64,000 bases of DNA from Castellaniella defragrans (GTDB taxonomy: Bacteria; Pseudomonadota; Gammaproteobacteria; Burkholderiales; Burkholderiaceae_B): NCBI RefSeq assembly GCF_014203015.1, contig NZ_JACHIB010000020.1, forward strand, positions 1-64,000, written 5' to 3'. The position numbers were made by a program, and so were the translations under genes. Positions 17,108-25,790 of this stretch are shown piece after piece; position 1 is the stretch's first letter; every line of letters begins with the position of its first letter. The notes under the pieces are model-generated. The model was not told the DNA's origin, ran no database searches, and saw only the letters and a list, made by a program, of their open reading frames with translations.

Positions 17108-20100
17108 CTAGCGCGGCAGGGCGGCCCAGGCCTTCTCCAGGCGCTTGACCGAGACCGGGAAGGGCGTGCGCAGGGTCTGGGCATAGAGCGCCACGCGCAG
17201 TTCCTCCAGCTGCCAGCGGAAGGCGTCGAGCCGGGCGTCGGGCGCGCCCTTGAGCGCCGCGCGCGCGCGCTGCCAGGGCGTGGTCAGCCGGGCGATGTCG
17301 GCCATGGCGGCGGCGTCGCGCGCGGGGTCGGCGCGCAGCTTGTCGATGCGCATCTGCGCGGCCTTCAGGTAGCGCGGCAGGTGCCCGAGCTGCTCGGGCG
17401 GCGTGTCGCGCACGAAGGCCGGCCCCACCAGGGCGTCGAGCTGCTGGCGGATGTCCTGCTGTGCCTGGGGCCAGGGACGGGCCTGCGGCAGTTTCTTCAG
17501 CAAGGCGGCGCGCTCGGCCAGGATGGCGCCGGCCAGGCGGGCCAGCTCCTGGGCCAGCAGGCCCAGGCGCGCGCGGCCTTCCGCGCAGCGCCGCTCGAAG
17601 GCCGCCGCGTCGGCGGGCCAGGGCTCCATCAGGCAGGCCTGGTCCAGCGCCGCGTCGATCAGCTGGTCGCGCAGTTCCTGCTGGGTGCCCAGGTCCATGT
17701 ACAGCATGCCCATGCGGGTCAGGTCCGGCAGGTTCTTTTCCAGGTAGCGCACCTGTTCCCGCAGCGCCAGGCGGAACAGCCGGCGCAGGCCGACCGCGTG
17801 CACGCGCCGGGCCTCCTGGGGATCGTCGAAGACGTCCAGGTCGCAGGATTCGCCGCGGTCGCGCAGCGCCGGGTAGCCGATCAGGGACTGGCCGCCGCGC
17901 TGGATCTCCAGCAGCTCGGGCAGCTCGCCGAAGGTCCAGGCCGTCAGGCCCTCGTGGTCCAGGACGCGCGAGGCCTGCTGGTCGCGCGCGGCCAGCTGCT
18001 GGAACGAGGCCTGGGCCTGGCGGCCGTGCTCGGCGCGCAGCTGGTCCAGATTGCGGCCGCCGGAGAGCATACGGCCGTGCTCGTCCACCACCTTGAAGTT
18101 CATGAACAGGTGCGGCGGCAGGGTCTCCAGCTTGAAGTCGGTAGGCTGGACGCGCACCCGGCACTGTTCCCAGATGTCCCGCGCCAGGGCGTCCAGCAGG
18201 CCCATGCCGGGATCGGCGGCGCGCTCGAACCAGCGCTCGTGGAAGCCGGCCGCGTAGTCGGGCAGCGGCACGCAATGGCGGCGCAGCTTCTGCGGCAGGG
18301 ATTTCAGCAGCAGATGGACTTTTTCCTTGAGCATGCCCGGCACCAGCCATTCGCAGCGCGCGGCGTCGATCTGGTTGAGCGCGAACAGCGGCACGGTCAG
18401 CGTCATGCCGTCGCGCGGCGAGCCGGGCTCGAAATGGTAGTCCACCGCGAGTTCGGTCCCGGCCCAGGCCAGGCGGCGCGGAAAGACCTCCGTCGTGACG
18501 CCGGCGGCGTCGTGGCGCATCAGTTCGTCGCGGCTCAGGTTCAGCCGCGCGGCCGCCTCGGCGTCCAGGCCCTTGTACCAGGCCTCCAGCGTGGCCGTCT
18601 GGCACACGTCGGCGGGGATCTGCCGGTCGTAGAAGGCGTGGATCAGCGCGTCGTCCACCAGGATGTCCGGGCGGCGGCTCTGGTGCTCCAGCCGCTCGAT
18701 GGACGCGATCAGCCGCCGGTTGTGGGCGATGAAGGGCAGCTTGCTGTCGATGTCCCCCGGCACCAGGGCGTCGCGGATGAAGATTTCCCGCGCGGCCCTG
18801 GGATCGACGCGGCCGTAGTGCACGCGGCGCCCGGTGTACACCGGCAGGCCGTGCACGGTGCCGCGCTCGTTGGCGACGACCTGGCCGGCCTTCTTTTCCC
18901 AGCGCGGGTCGGACCAGGCGCGCTTGAGCAGGTGGGCGCCGGCCCGTTCGACCCAGGCCGGCTCGATCTGCGCCACGCAGCGGGCATACAGGCGGGTGGT
19001 CTCCACCAGCTCGGCCGCCAGCACCCAGCGGCCGGCCTTCTTCTGCAGGGGCGAGCCCGGATGGATGGCGAAGCGGATGTCGTGCGCGCCCTGGTACAGG
19101 CCGCCGTCCTCGGATTTCATGCCGATGTTGCCCAGCAGCCCGGCCAGCAGGGCCATGTGGATCTGCTCGCGCGTGGCCGGGGTCTGGTTCAGCCGCCAGC
19201 CCTGCTCGCGCGCCAGGGTCAGCAGCTGCGTGTGCGTATCGTGCCATTCGCGCAGCCGGATGGGCGAGAGGAACTTCGCGCGGATCTGGTCCACCAGCTT
19301 GCGCTGCGAGGCCTTGTGCGCGACCTGCTCGCCATACCACTGCCAGAGCTTGAGCCAGGCGAGGAATTCCGACTGCTTGTCGTTGAACTGGGCGTGGGCG
19401 TTGTCGGCGGCCTCGCGCGCCTGCATGGGACGGTCGCGCGGGTCCTGCACGGACAGCGCCGCGGCGATGACGAGGATTTCCGCCAGGCACTGGTGTTCGT
19501 GCGCGGCGAAGACCATGCGCGCGATGCGCGGATCGACGGGCAGCTTGGCCAGGACGCGGCCCACGTCCGTCAGGCGGTTGCGCTCGTCGAGCGCGCCCAG
19601 TTCCTGCAGCAGCTGGTAGCCGTCGGCGATGGCCCGGCCGGTGGGCGGCTCGACGAAGGGAAAGGCCTCGATGTCGTCCAGGCGCAGGGATTTCATGCGC
19701 AGGATGACGGACGCCAGGGACGAGCGCAGGATTTCCGGGTCCGTGAAGGCCGGCCGCTGCTTGAAGTCGTCCTCGGCGTACAGGCGGATGCACACGCCCG
19801 GCCCCAGGCGGCCGCAACGGCCGGCGCGCTGGTTGGCCGAGGCCTGGCTGACGGGCTCGATGCGCAACTGCTCGACCTTGCTGCGCCAGGAATAGCGCTT
19901 GATGCGCGCCAGGCCGCTGTCCACGACATAGCGGATGCCCGGCACGGTGAGCGAGGTCTCGGCCACGTTGGTGGCCAGCACGATGCGCCGGACGTTGCCG
20001 CGCGGATGGAAGATCTGCTCCTGCTCCGCGCGCGACAGCCGCGCGTACAGCGGCAGCACCAGGGCGCCGGCCGGATGGCGCTTGCGCAGGGCCTCGGCGC

Positions 20101-21019
20101 ATTCGCGGATTTCGCGCTCGCCGGGCAGGAAGACCAGCACGTCGCCGGTGCCGTGGCGCGCGCATTCGTCCACGCCGTCCACCACGGCATCGACCAGGTC
20201 GCGCTCCTCGTCGCCCTGCGCCGGTTTGCGGCCGGCGGAATCCTCGTCCCCGTCGCGCCGCACGGGACGGTAGCGCAGTTCCACCGGGAACAGGCGGCCC
20301 GAGACCTGGATCACCGGCGCCGGCCGCTCCGGCGTGCCGAAATGCCGGGCGAAGCGGTCCGCGTCGATGGTGGCCGAGGTGATGATCAGCTTCAGGTCCT
20401 TGCGGCGCGCCAGCAGGCGCTTGAGGAAACCGAGCAGGAAATCGATGTTCAGGCTGCGCTCGTGCGCCTCGTCGATGATGAGGGTGTCGTAGCGGCGCAG
20501 CAGCGGATCGCGCTGGGTCTCGGCCAGCAGGATGCCGTCGGTCATCAGCTTGATGGCCGTCGCCGGGCCGGCGCGCTCGGAAAAGCGGATCTGGTAGCCC
20601 ACCCAGTCGCCCAGTTCGGTCTTCAGTTCCTCGGCCACGCGCTGCGCGACGGACGTCGCGGCCAGGCGGCGCGGCTGGGTGTGGCCGATCATGCCGGCGC
20701 GGCCGCGCCCCAGCTCCAGGCAGATCTTGGGCAGCTGGGTGGTCTTGCCCGAACCGGTCTCGCCGCAGACGATGACCACCGGATGCGCGGCGATGGCGCG
20801 CGCGATCTCCTCGCGGCAGGCGCTGACGGGCAGGTCTTCCGGATACTGGATGGGCGGCAGGGGGCGGTCGCCGGCGCCGGCGGGCGGGCGCGGCTGCGCG
20901 GCCCGGGCGGGCGTCCGGCGGGTCGGCTGCGATGGATTTTCTGGCAAGACGTCGGGTTCCACGAAGGGATGAAGCGTGCTGTCCGCCCGGCGCCACAGAA
21001 TGCGGCCGGGAAAGGACAA
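17108..21019 (-). CDS. hrpA: ATP-dependent RNA helicase HrpA
   Basis: DEAH-box helicase of 1303 aa, matching the E. coli length of about 1300. Walker A GETGSGKTTQ lies at 86-95, the DEAH box at 183-186, and the SAT motif in LIITSATID shortly after. HrpA helps resolve stalled ribosomes and process mRNA in E. coli. The frame opens with a TTG at 21019, and a GTG at 20962 is an alternative; the first about 50 residues are Pro/Arg-rich and not conserved, so the start is uncertain. Divergent from argA with a 75-bp gap. Confidence 0.94.
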   Translation of the reverse strand: MSFPGRILWRRADSTLHPFVEPDVLPENPSQPTRRTPARAAQPRPPAGAGDRPLPPIQYPEDLPVSACREEIARAIAAHPVVIVCGETGSGKTTQLPKICLELGRGRAGMIGHTQPRRLAATSVAQRVAEELKTELGDWVGYQIRFSERAGPATAIKLMTDGILLAETQRDPLLRRYDTLIIDEAHERSLNIDFLLGFLKRLLARRKDLKLIITSATIDADRFARHFGTPERPAPVIQVSGRLFPVELRYRPVRRDGDEDSAGRKPAQGDEERDLVDAVVDGVDECARHGTGDVLVFLPGEREIRECAEALRKRHPAGALVLPLYARLSRAEQEQIFHPRGNVRRIVLATNVAETSLTVPGIRYVVDSGLARIKRYSWRSKVEQLRIEPVSQASANQRAGRCGRLGPGVCIRLYAEDDFKQRPAFTDPEILRSSLASVILRMKSLRLDDIEAFPFVEPPTGRAIADGYQLLQELGALDERNRLTDVGRVLAKLPVDPRIARMVFAAHEHQCLAEILVIAAALSVQDPRDRPMQAREAADNAHAQFNDKQSEFLAWLKLWQWYGEQVAHKASQRKLVDQIRAKFLSPIRLREWHDTHTQLLTLAREQGWRLNQTPATREQIHMALLAGLLGNIGMKSEDGGLYQGAHDIRFAIHPGSPLQKKAGRWVLAAELVETTRLYARCVAQIEPAWVERAGAHLLKRAWSDPRWEKKAGQVVANERGTVHGLPVYTGRRVHYGRVDPRAAREIFIRDALVPGDIDSKLPFIAHNRRLIASIERLEHQSRRPDILVDDALIHAFYDRQIPADVCQTATLEAWYKGLDAEAAARLNLSRDELMRHDAAGVTTEVFPRRLAWAGTELAVDYHFEPGSPRDGMTLTVPLFALNQIDAARCEWLVPGMLKEKVHLLLKSLPQKLRRHCVPLPDYAAGFHERWFERAADPGMGLLDALARDIWEQCRVRVQPTDFKLETLPPHLFMNFKVVDEHGRMLSGGRNLDQLRAEHGRQAQASFQQLAARDQQASRVLDHEGLTAWTFGELPELLEIQRGGQSLIGYPALRDRGESCDLDVFDDPQEARRVHAVGLRRLFRLALREQVRYLEKNLPDLTRMGMLYMDLGTQQELRDQLIDAALDQACLMEPWPADAAAFERRCAEGRARLGLLAQELARLAGAILAERAALLKKLPQARPWPQAQQDIRQQLDALVGPAFVRDTPPEQLGHLPRYLKAAQMRIDKLRADPARDAAAMADIARLTTPWQRARAALKGAPDARLDAFRWQLEELRVALYAQTLRTPFPVSVKRLEKAWAALPR

Positions 21020-21094
21020 TCGCTCATTATAATTTCGCTATCGCCCGAGACGCCCTTCCCCCTTCATTCCCCGCCGCCGAATCCGCCGCCCGCC
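21020..21094. promoter_or_regulatory. Divergent hrpA / argA promoter region
   Basis: The 75-bp gap has a perfect TATAAT on the plus strand (21028-21033), about 60 bp before the argA ATG. No good -35 lies 16-18 bp upstream. On the minus strand ATTATAA overlaps the same spot and is very close to the hrpA TTG, which would leave almost no leader; this also weakens the TTG as the true hrpA start. No recognisable ArgR box is visible. Confidence 0.35.
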
Positions 21095-22450
21095 ATGAGT
21101 TCCACTGAAACCGACACCTATTCCGCCCAGGACGCCCCCGAATTCGCCCCCGCGCAGTTCGTGCGCTGGTTCCGCGAGGTCGCGCCCTACGTGCACGACT
21201 TCCGCGGCAAGACCTTCGTGGTGGCCTTCGGCGGCGAACTGATCGAGGACGGCGGACTGGAGGACCTGGTGGCCGACCTGTCCCTGCTGTCGGCGCTGGG
21301 GATCAAGCTGGTCCTGGTGCACGGCTCGCGTCCCCAGGTCAACGAGCAGCTGCGCCTGAAGGGCCAGACCACCCAGTTCGGCCGCGGCACGGAGCCCACC
21401 AGCCCGGAAGCCCTGGAATGCGCCAAGGAGGCCGCCGGGGAAATCCGCCTGGACATCGAGGCCGCCTTCAGCCAGGGGCTGCCCAACACGCCCATGTCGC
21501 ACGCCAAGATCCGCGTGATCTCGGGCAATTTCGTCACCGCGCGGCCGGTGGGCGTGATCGACGGCGTGGACTACCGGCGCGCCGGCACGGTGCGCAAGCT
21601 CGACATCGAGGCGATGCGCAACGTCATCAGCCAGGGCGCCATCGTGCTGCTCTCGCCGCTGGGCTTCTCGCCCACCGGCGAGGCCTTCAATCTGGCCATG
21701 GAAGACCTGGCCACCAACGCCGCCGTGGCGCTGCGCGCCGAAAAGCTGATCTTCCTGACGCAGAACCGCACCGTCACCGAGACCGACGGCTCGGTGGACA
21801 CCGAACTGGCCCGCAAGGACGCCGACGACCTGCTCGCCCAGGGCATCCTGGACGAGGACACGTCCACCTTCCTGCGCCACGCCTCCCTGGCGGTCAAGCG
21901 CGGGGTGGCGCGCGCGCATCTGGTGCCCTACACCATGGACGGCAGCATCCTGCTGGAAATCTTCACCCACGACGGGGTGGGCACCATGGTGGTCGAGGAC
22001 ACCCTGGAAGACCTGCGCCCGGCCATGGCCGACGACGTGGGCGCCATCGTCCAGCTGATCGAGCCCCTGGAGGCCGACGGCACCCTGGTGCCGCGCGGCC
22101 GCGCCGTGATCGAGCGCGACGTGGAAAAATTCACGGTGCTGGAGCACGACGGCGTGATCTACGGCTGCGTGGCCGTGATCCCCTACCTGGAGGACGGCAT
22201 GGCCGAGATGGCCTGCCTGATCGTGCACCCCGAATGGCAGGGCACGGGCGACGGCGAGAAGCTGCTGCGCCACGCCGAGACCAGCGCCCGCGCCCTGGGC
22301 GCCCGGCGCCTGTTCGTGCTCACCACGCGCACCTCGCACTGGTTCCTCAAGCGCGGCTTCGTGCAGGGCGGCGTCTCCGACCTGCCCCACGAGAAGCGCG
22401 CCCACTACAACCATTCGCGCAACAGCCTGGTGTTCATCAAGCGGCTGTAA
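21095..22450 (+). CDS. argA: N-acetylglutamate synthase
   Basis: Catalyses acetyl-CoA plus glutamate to N-acetylglutamate, the first step of arginine biosynthesis, in the cytoplasm. The 451-aa protein has the E. coli ArgA layout: an N-terminal amino-acid-kinase domain (about residues 20-295; [12 protein letters not shown] and [11 protein letters not shown]) that binds arginine as inhibitor, and a C-terminal GNAT domain (about 305-451) with the acyl-CoA loop [14 protein letters not shown]. The ATG at 21095 is preceded only by pyrimidine-rich DNA without a clear ribosome site. It is 139 bp from yggX on the same strand. Confidence 0.95.
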   Translation: MSSTETDTYSAQDAPEFAPAQFVRWFREVAPYVHDFRGKTFVVAFGGELIEDGGLEDLVADLSLLSALGIKLVLVHGSRPQVNEQLRLKGQTTQFGRGTEPTSPEALECAKEAAGEIRLDIEAAFSQGLPNTPMSHAKIRVISGNFVTARPVGVIDGVDYRRAGTVRKLDIEAMRNVISQGAIVLLSPLGFSPTGEAFNLAMEDLATNAAVALRAEKLIFLTQNRTVTETDGSVDTELARKDADDLLAQGILDEDTSTFLRHASLAVKRGVARAHLVPYTMDGSILLEIFTHDGVGTMVVEDTLEDLRPAMADDVGAIVQLIEPLEADGTLVPRGRAVIERDVEKFTVLEHDGVIYGCVAVIPYLEDGMAEMACLIVHPEWQGTGDGEKLLRHAETSARALGARRLFVLTTRTSHWFLKRGFVQGGVSDLPHEKRAHYNHSRNSLVFIKRL

Positions 22451-22547
22451 GAAACCGGACGGCGGGACGGGCGCCTGGCGGGATGCCATGTCCGGGCGGC
22501 GGCGCGATCACGGCCCGGCGCGGCCCCGGCCCGCGGCCCCGCGGGGC

Positions 22548-22553
22548 TACAAT
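22548..22553 (+). promoter_or_regulatory. -10 element TACAAT upstream of yggX
   Basis: TACAAT lies 36 bp before the yggX ATG in the context GGGGCTACAATGCC. The same GGN-TACAAT form occurs before two other plus-strand genes of this window. No convincing -35 is seen in the GC-rich DNA upstream. Confidence 0.4.
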
Positions 22554-22589
22554 GCCGGCTTTCCCCACAGCGATGACGAGGCGCCCGAC

Positions 22590-22862
22590 ATGGCACGCAT
22601 GATCCAATGCCGCAAACTCAAGCGCGAGGCCCAGGGCCTGGACTATCCCCCGTACCCCGGCGAACTGGGCGTGCGCATCTGGCGCGAGATTTCCAGGGAC
22701 GCCTGGGCCAAGTGGCTGGACATCCAGACGCGGCTGGTCAACGAGAACCACCTGAGCCTGGCCGACCCCGAGGCGCGCAAGTTCCTCGCCGGACGGATGC
22801 AGGCGTTCCTGTTCGACGACCAGGACGTCGAGGCCCAGGGCTACGTGCCGCCCGGGGCCTGA
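22590..22862 (+). CDS. yggX: Fe(II) trafficking / oxidative damage protection protein YggX
   Basis: A 90-residue cytoplasmic protein (E. coli 91 aa) linked to protection of Fe-S clusters from oxidation. The hallmark N-terminal [21 protein letters not shown] with its conserved Cys and the [10 protein letters not shown] segment are present. It follows argA on the same strand with its own probable -10. The last six codons and stop form the first copy of an 18-bp tandem repeat, so the C-terminal VPPGA is repeat-encoded and may vary between strains. Confidence 0.95.
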   Translation: MARMIQCRKLKREAQGLDYPPYPGELGVRIWREISRDAWAKWLDIQTRLVNENHLSLADPEARKFLAGRMQAFLFDDQDVEAQGYVPPGA

Positions 22863-22898
22863 GTGCCGCCCGGGGGCTGAGTGCCGCCTGGGGCCTGA
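22845..22898. repeat. 18-bp tandem repeat overlapping the yggX stop
   Basis: Units GTGCCGCCCGGGGCCTGA at 22845-22862, 22863-22880 and 22881-22898 differ by one or two bases each. The first is coding (end of yggX plus TGA); the other two are duplicates beyond the stop. Each unit carries its own in-frame TGA, so copy number changes would not alter the protein end. Confidence 0.9.
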
Positions 22899-22946
22899 GC
22901 GCGGCCCCGACTCGCCCCGCCGCTGCGTGAACGCCAGGCGGGCACC

Positions 22947-23003
22947 GCGGCGCGGGGCCGCCTGCGTCCTTCAGGCCCGCCCTGCGGCGCGGGGCCGTCT
23001 GCG
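22947..23003. repeat. Direct repeat of 20 bp in the yggX-phoU gap
   Basis: GCGGCGCGGGGCCGCCTGCG (22947-22966) recurs with one mismatch at 22984-23003. The region lies between the convergent yggX and phoU genes and holds no reading frame with family features. A Rho-independent terminator is not evident. Confidence 0.6.
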
Positions 23004-23034
23004 CACGGCCTTCGGGCGTGTCCCGCGGCGGGGA

Positions 23035-23772
23035 TCAGCCGCGCGTGTCCTTCGAGGCGTCGCGCGGCTCGGGCGGCTCGCCGCGCGCCAGCCGTTCGGT
23101 GTTGGTGACGCCCGTGTGGCGCACATCGTCGCCGCGCACCATGTAGATCACGCGCTCGGCCATGTTCTTGGCGTGGTCGCCGATGCGCTCCAGCGCGCGG
23201 GCGATGAAGATCAGGTCGATGGAGCGCGAGATCGTGCGCGGATCCTCGATCATGTAGGTGATGATGTGGCGCAGGGAGGCCTTCCATTCCTTGTCCACGT
23301 CCTTGTCGTTGCGCACCACCTGGGCGGCGGCGACGGGATCCTCGCGGGCGAAGGCGTCCAGCGCCGCCCGGATCATGCTGGCCACCGCGTCGGCCATGTG
23401 GCGCAGTTCCACCACCGGCTCGTAGGATGAATCGGACTCGTGCAGGCGGCGGGCCACCTTGGCGATCTTCTCGGCCTCGTCGCCGCAGCGTTCCATGTCG
23501 GTCAGCATCTTCGAGATCGACAGCAGCAGGCGCAGGTCGCCCGCGGTGGGCTGGTTGCGCGCGATCAGCTGGCTGATGCGCTCGTCGATGTCGACCTCGA
23601 ACTGGTTGACCTGCCGCTCGTGCTCGCGGACCCGGTCCACCAGATGCAGCTCGCCGCGGGACAGGGCCTGCATGCCGTCCAGCACCATGGATTCGACCAG
23701 CCCGCCCATCTGCAGGAACATGGACCGCGTCGTTTCGAGCTCGCTGTGAAATTGCTTGTTGGTGTGTTCCAA
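23035..23772 (-). CDS. phoU: Phosphate signalling regulator PhoU
   Basis: A 245-residue cytoplasmic regulator that restrains Pst transport and PhoR kinase activity when phosphate is plentiful. The tandem three-helix repeats carry the metal-site motifs: DIDERISQLI and DMERCGDEAEKI in the first half, RALERIGDHAKNMAE in the second. Here it stands alone: no pst or phoBR gene lies in the window, and the upstream neighbour is rpiA. A PHO box lies about 110 bp before the ATG, so it should be induced by PhoB under phosphate limitation without a pst operon. The start ATG gives a normal length. Confidence 0.96.
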   Translation of the reverse strand: MEHTNKQFHSELETTRSMFLQMGGLVESMVLDGMQALSRGELHLVDRVREHERQVNQFEVDIDERISQLIARNQPTAGDLRLLLSISKMLTDMERCGDEAEKIAKVARRLHESDSSYEPVVELRHMADAVASMIRAALDAFAREDPVAAAQVVRNDKDVDKEWKASLRHIITYMIEDPRTISRSIDLIFIARALERIGDHAKNMAERVIYMVRGDDVRHTGVTNTERLARGEPPEPRDASKDTRG

Positions 23773-23868
23773 TCCGGGACCTCTGTCTGCCTGTGTCTGG
23801 GGGCCGTCCAGGCGCGTTCAACGAGCGCAAAGCGTACCATCGCACCCGCCGCCTGGGAAGGAACCCCC

Positions 23869-23902
23869 AGCATAGCAGCGCCATGTGACGGAAACATGAC
23901 GG
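23869..23902 (-). promoter_or_regulatory. PHO box and -10 upstream of phoU
   Basis: Reading the minus strand, CCGTCAT (23896-23902), a 4-nt spacer GTTT, and CCGTCAC (23885-23891) form two 7-bp half-sites 11 bp apart, matching the PhoB consensus CTGTCAT-N4-CTGTCAT. TATGCT (23869-23874) follows after 10 nt, the spacing expected where PhoB replaces a -35. The promoter points at phoU and would give a leader of about 90 nt. Confidence 0.75.
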
Positions 23903-23984
23903 CGGGCCCACGTCCCGTCCCGGCCCGGTCCCGCCCTCCCGCAGGGCAAGGGAGAGGGAGAGCGGGGGCGCCGCCGGGCCGGCT

Positions 23985-24665
23985 TCAGTCGAGCAGTTCC
24001 AGTCGCGACACGCCGTCCTGCCCCGCCACCAGCGCCACCTGGGCGCCGGAGATCGCGAACAGACCGCAGCAGACCACGCCCGGGATGTTGTTCAGCAGCG
24101 CCTCGAATTCGGCGGGATCGCCGTAGTTCAGGCCGGAAACGTCCAGGATCTGGTTGCCGTTGTCCGTGACGAAGCCTTCGCGCAGGCACGGCTGCCCGCC
24201 CAGCTGGCGCACCTGCCGGGCGACGGCCTCGCGCGCCAGGGGGATGACCTCGATGGGCAGCGGAAAGGCGCCCAGGCGCTCGACCAGCTTGGACTCGTCG
24301 ACGATGCAGACGAAGCGGTCCGCCACCGAGGCGACGATCTTCTCGCGCGTCAGCGCCCCGCCGCCGCCCTTCACCATGTTCAGCTGGGGGTCGATCTCGT
24401 CGGCGCCGTCCACGTACAGCGCCAGCGCGGCCACGTCGTTCAGGTCCAGCACCTCGATGCCCGCCGCCCGCAGGCGGCGCGTGCTGCGCTCCGAGCTGGA
24501 CACCGCCGCGCGGAATTCCTGCCGGTGGGGCGCCAGCAGGTCGATGAAGCGGTCCACCGTCGATCCCGTTCCCACCCCCAGGATGCTGTCGGGCTGCAGT
24601 TGCGGCAGCACGTGGTCGAGGGCGGCCTGCGCCGCCTGTTGCTTGAGTTCGTCCTGAGTAAGCAT
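23985..24665 (-). CDS. rpiA: Ribose-5-phosphate isomerase A
   Basis: Interconverts ribose-5-phosphate and ribulose-5-phosphate in the non-oxidative pentose phosphate pathway. The 226-aa protein has the phosphate loop [37 protein letters not shown] with the catalytic Asp, and [15 protein letters not shown] with the catalytic Lys. The family length is 219-230 aa. The ATG lies at the edge of a long tandem repeat array that separates it from the divergent sirtuin gene. It is followed on the same strand by phoU after a 212-bp gap that holds the PHO box. Confidence 0.96.
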   Translation of the reverse strand: MLTQDELKQQAAQAALDHVLPQLQPDSILGVGTGSTVDRFIDLLAPHRQEFRAAVSSSERSTRRLRAAGIEVLDLNDVAALALYVDGADEIDPQLNMVKGGGGALTREKIVASVADRFVCIVDESKLVERLGAFPLPIEVIPLAREAVARQVRQLGGQPCLREGFVTDNGNQILDVSGLNYGDPAEFEALLNNIPGVVCCGLFAISGAQVALVAGQDGVSRLELLD

Positions 24666-24710
24666 GGGGATGTCCGGAGAGGGTCTGGGAGGCCCGTATT
24701 GTAATTTGCA

Positions 24711-24873
24711 ATGGTCCCGTTCCTCGCAATGGCCCCCGTTCCGTCATGGCACCCCGTCCCGTCATGGCGCCCCGTCCCGTCATGGCACCCCGTTCCGTCA
24801 TGGCACCCGTCCCGTAACGGCGCCGTTCCGGCGACGCATCTTTCCGGCGACGCATCCTTCCGGCGACGCATTC
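24711..24873. repeat. Composite tandem array: six units of about 18 bp and three of 16 bp
   Basis: Between the divergent rpiA and sirtuin genes, six 17-18 bp units of the type ATGGCACCCCGTCCCGTC run from 24711 to about 24816. Three 16-bp units TTCCGGCGACGCATCY then follow at 24826-24841, 24842-24857 and 24858-24873. The last 16-bp unit merges into a dyad-like motif (24862-24880). The array fills nearly the whole spacer, so any promoter of either gene must lie in or beside it. Confidence 0.85.
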
Positions 24874-24880
24874 TGTCGTG
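24862..24880 (+). promoter_or_regulatory. Operator-like motif upstream of the sirtuin gene
   Basis: GGCGACGCATTCTGTCGTG matches the motif before the AAA+ ATPase gene at 15 of 19 positions, including GGCGAC and ATTCTGTCG. The dyad is weaker here (CGAC/GTCG arms only). The left half-site GGCGACGCAT is repeated twice more upstream in the 16-bp array, which may mean repeated binding sites or chance. It lies 50 bp before the sirtuin ATG. Confidence 0.4.
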
Positions 24881-24930
24881 GGCCGCCGCTAGACTGGCTT
24901 TGTGTCCCCACTCGCAAAGGAATCGCAGCA

Positions 24931-25755
24931 ATGCCGCCCACCGAAGCACAATGGAACCGCGCCCTGGACTACCTGCGCGCAGCCCAGGGGCTGCTGATCA
25001 CCGCCGGCGCCGGCATGGGCGTGGATTCGGGCCTGCCGGACTTCCGCGGCAAGGAGGGCCTGTGGAAGGCCTATCCCGCCCTGCGCCAGGCCCGCCTGGA
25101 TTTCAAGCGCATCGCGCAGCCCGAGGCCTTCGACCGCTGGCCCGCGCTGGCCTGGGGCTTCTATGGCCATCGCCTGTCCATGTACCGCCGCGCCGTGCCG
25201 CACGCAGGCTTCGGCATCCTGCTGCGCTGGGCCGAACGCCTGCCCCATGGCGCCTTCGTCTTCACCAGCAACGTCGACGGCCAGTTCCAGCGGGCGGGCT
25301 TCGACCCGGACCGCATCCTGGAATGCCACGGTTCGCTGCACTGGATGCAATGCCACGCCCATTGCCGGTCGCGGATCTGGCCGGCCGACGGCTTCGAGCC
25401 GGATGTCGATCCGCATACCTGCCGCCTGCGCTCCCCGCTCCCGCTTTGTCCCGACTGCGGCGCCCTGGCCCGCCCCAACGTCCTGATGTTCAACGACCTG
25501 GACTGGGAAATGGCACGCATGGTGGCCCAACGCGACCGTCTGAACGCCTGGCTGGAATCCGTCGGCGGCGACCGCCTGGCCGTCATCGAACTGGGCGCGG
25601 GCCAGGCGATCCCGTCGGTGCGCCACTTCAGCCTGCGCACCGGCCACCCCATCCTGCGCATCAACGTCCGCGACAGCGCCATTTCTCCGCGCTGGGGCGT
25701 GGGCCTGGAAGGCACGGCGCTGCAGACGCTGCGATGGCTGGACGCCCGCATCTGA
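24931..25755 (+). CDS. Sir2-family NAD-dependent protein deacylase
   Basis: A 274-residue sirtuin; it would use NAD to remove acyl groups from lysines in cytoplasmic proteins. The NAD loop reads GAGMGVDSGLPDFRG (bacterial subclass with MGVDSG instead of ISAESG). TSNVDGQF matches the conserved ribose-binding segment and ECHGSLHW holds the catalytic His. Zinc ligands are plausible in QCHAHC and LCPDCG. The ATG at 24931 follows AAAGGA; an in-frame upstream extension is repeat-encoded and rejected. The WYL regulator starts 35 bp downstream, so the two are probably one operon. NADase activity, as in defence SIR2 proteins, cannot be excluded. Confidence 0.88.
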   Translation: MPPTEAQWNRALDYLRAAQGLLITAGAGMGVDSGLPDFRGKEGLWKAYPALRQARLDFKRIAQPEAFDRWPALAWGFYGHRLSMYRRAVPHAGFGILLRWAERLPHGAFVFTSNVDGQFQRAGFDPDRILECHGSLHWMQCHAHCRSRIWPADGFEPDVDPHTCRLRSPLPLCPDCGALARPNVLMFNDLDWEMARMVAQRDRLNAWLESVGGDRLAVIELGAGQAIPSVRHFSLRTGHPILRINVRDSAISPRWGVGLEGTALQTLRWLDARI

Positions 25756-25790
25756 TCCATACTGGCGGTTTTACGCGCCCCGCCCCCGAC

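Noticed and set aside
15705-20996. A 1,763-codon open frame on the minus strand that would fuse the AAA_14 ATPase to a huge N-terminal part
   Set aside because: The upstream part is an alternative frame of hrpA on the same strand, made of Arg/Pro/Ala/Gly-rich nonsense. Only the last about 420 codons have family features.
16847-22450. A 1,867-codon plus-strand frame ending in ArgA
   Set aside because: All but the last 451 codons are antisense to hrpA and low-complexity. GC-rich codon bias leaves opposite frames open. ArgA starts at 21095.
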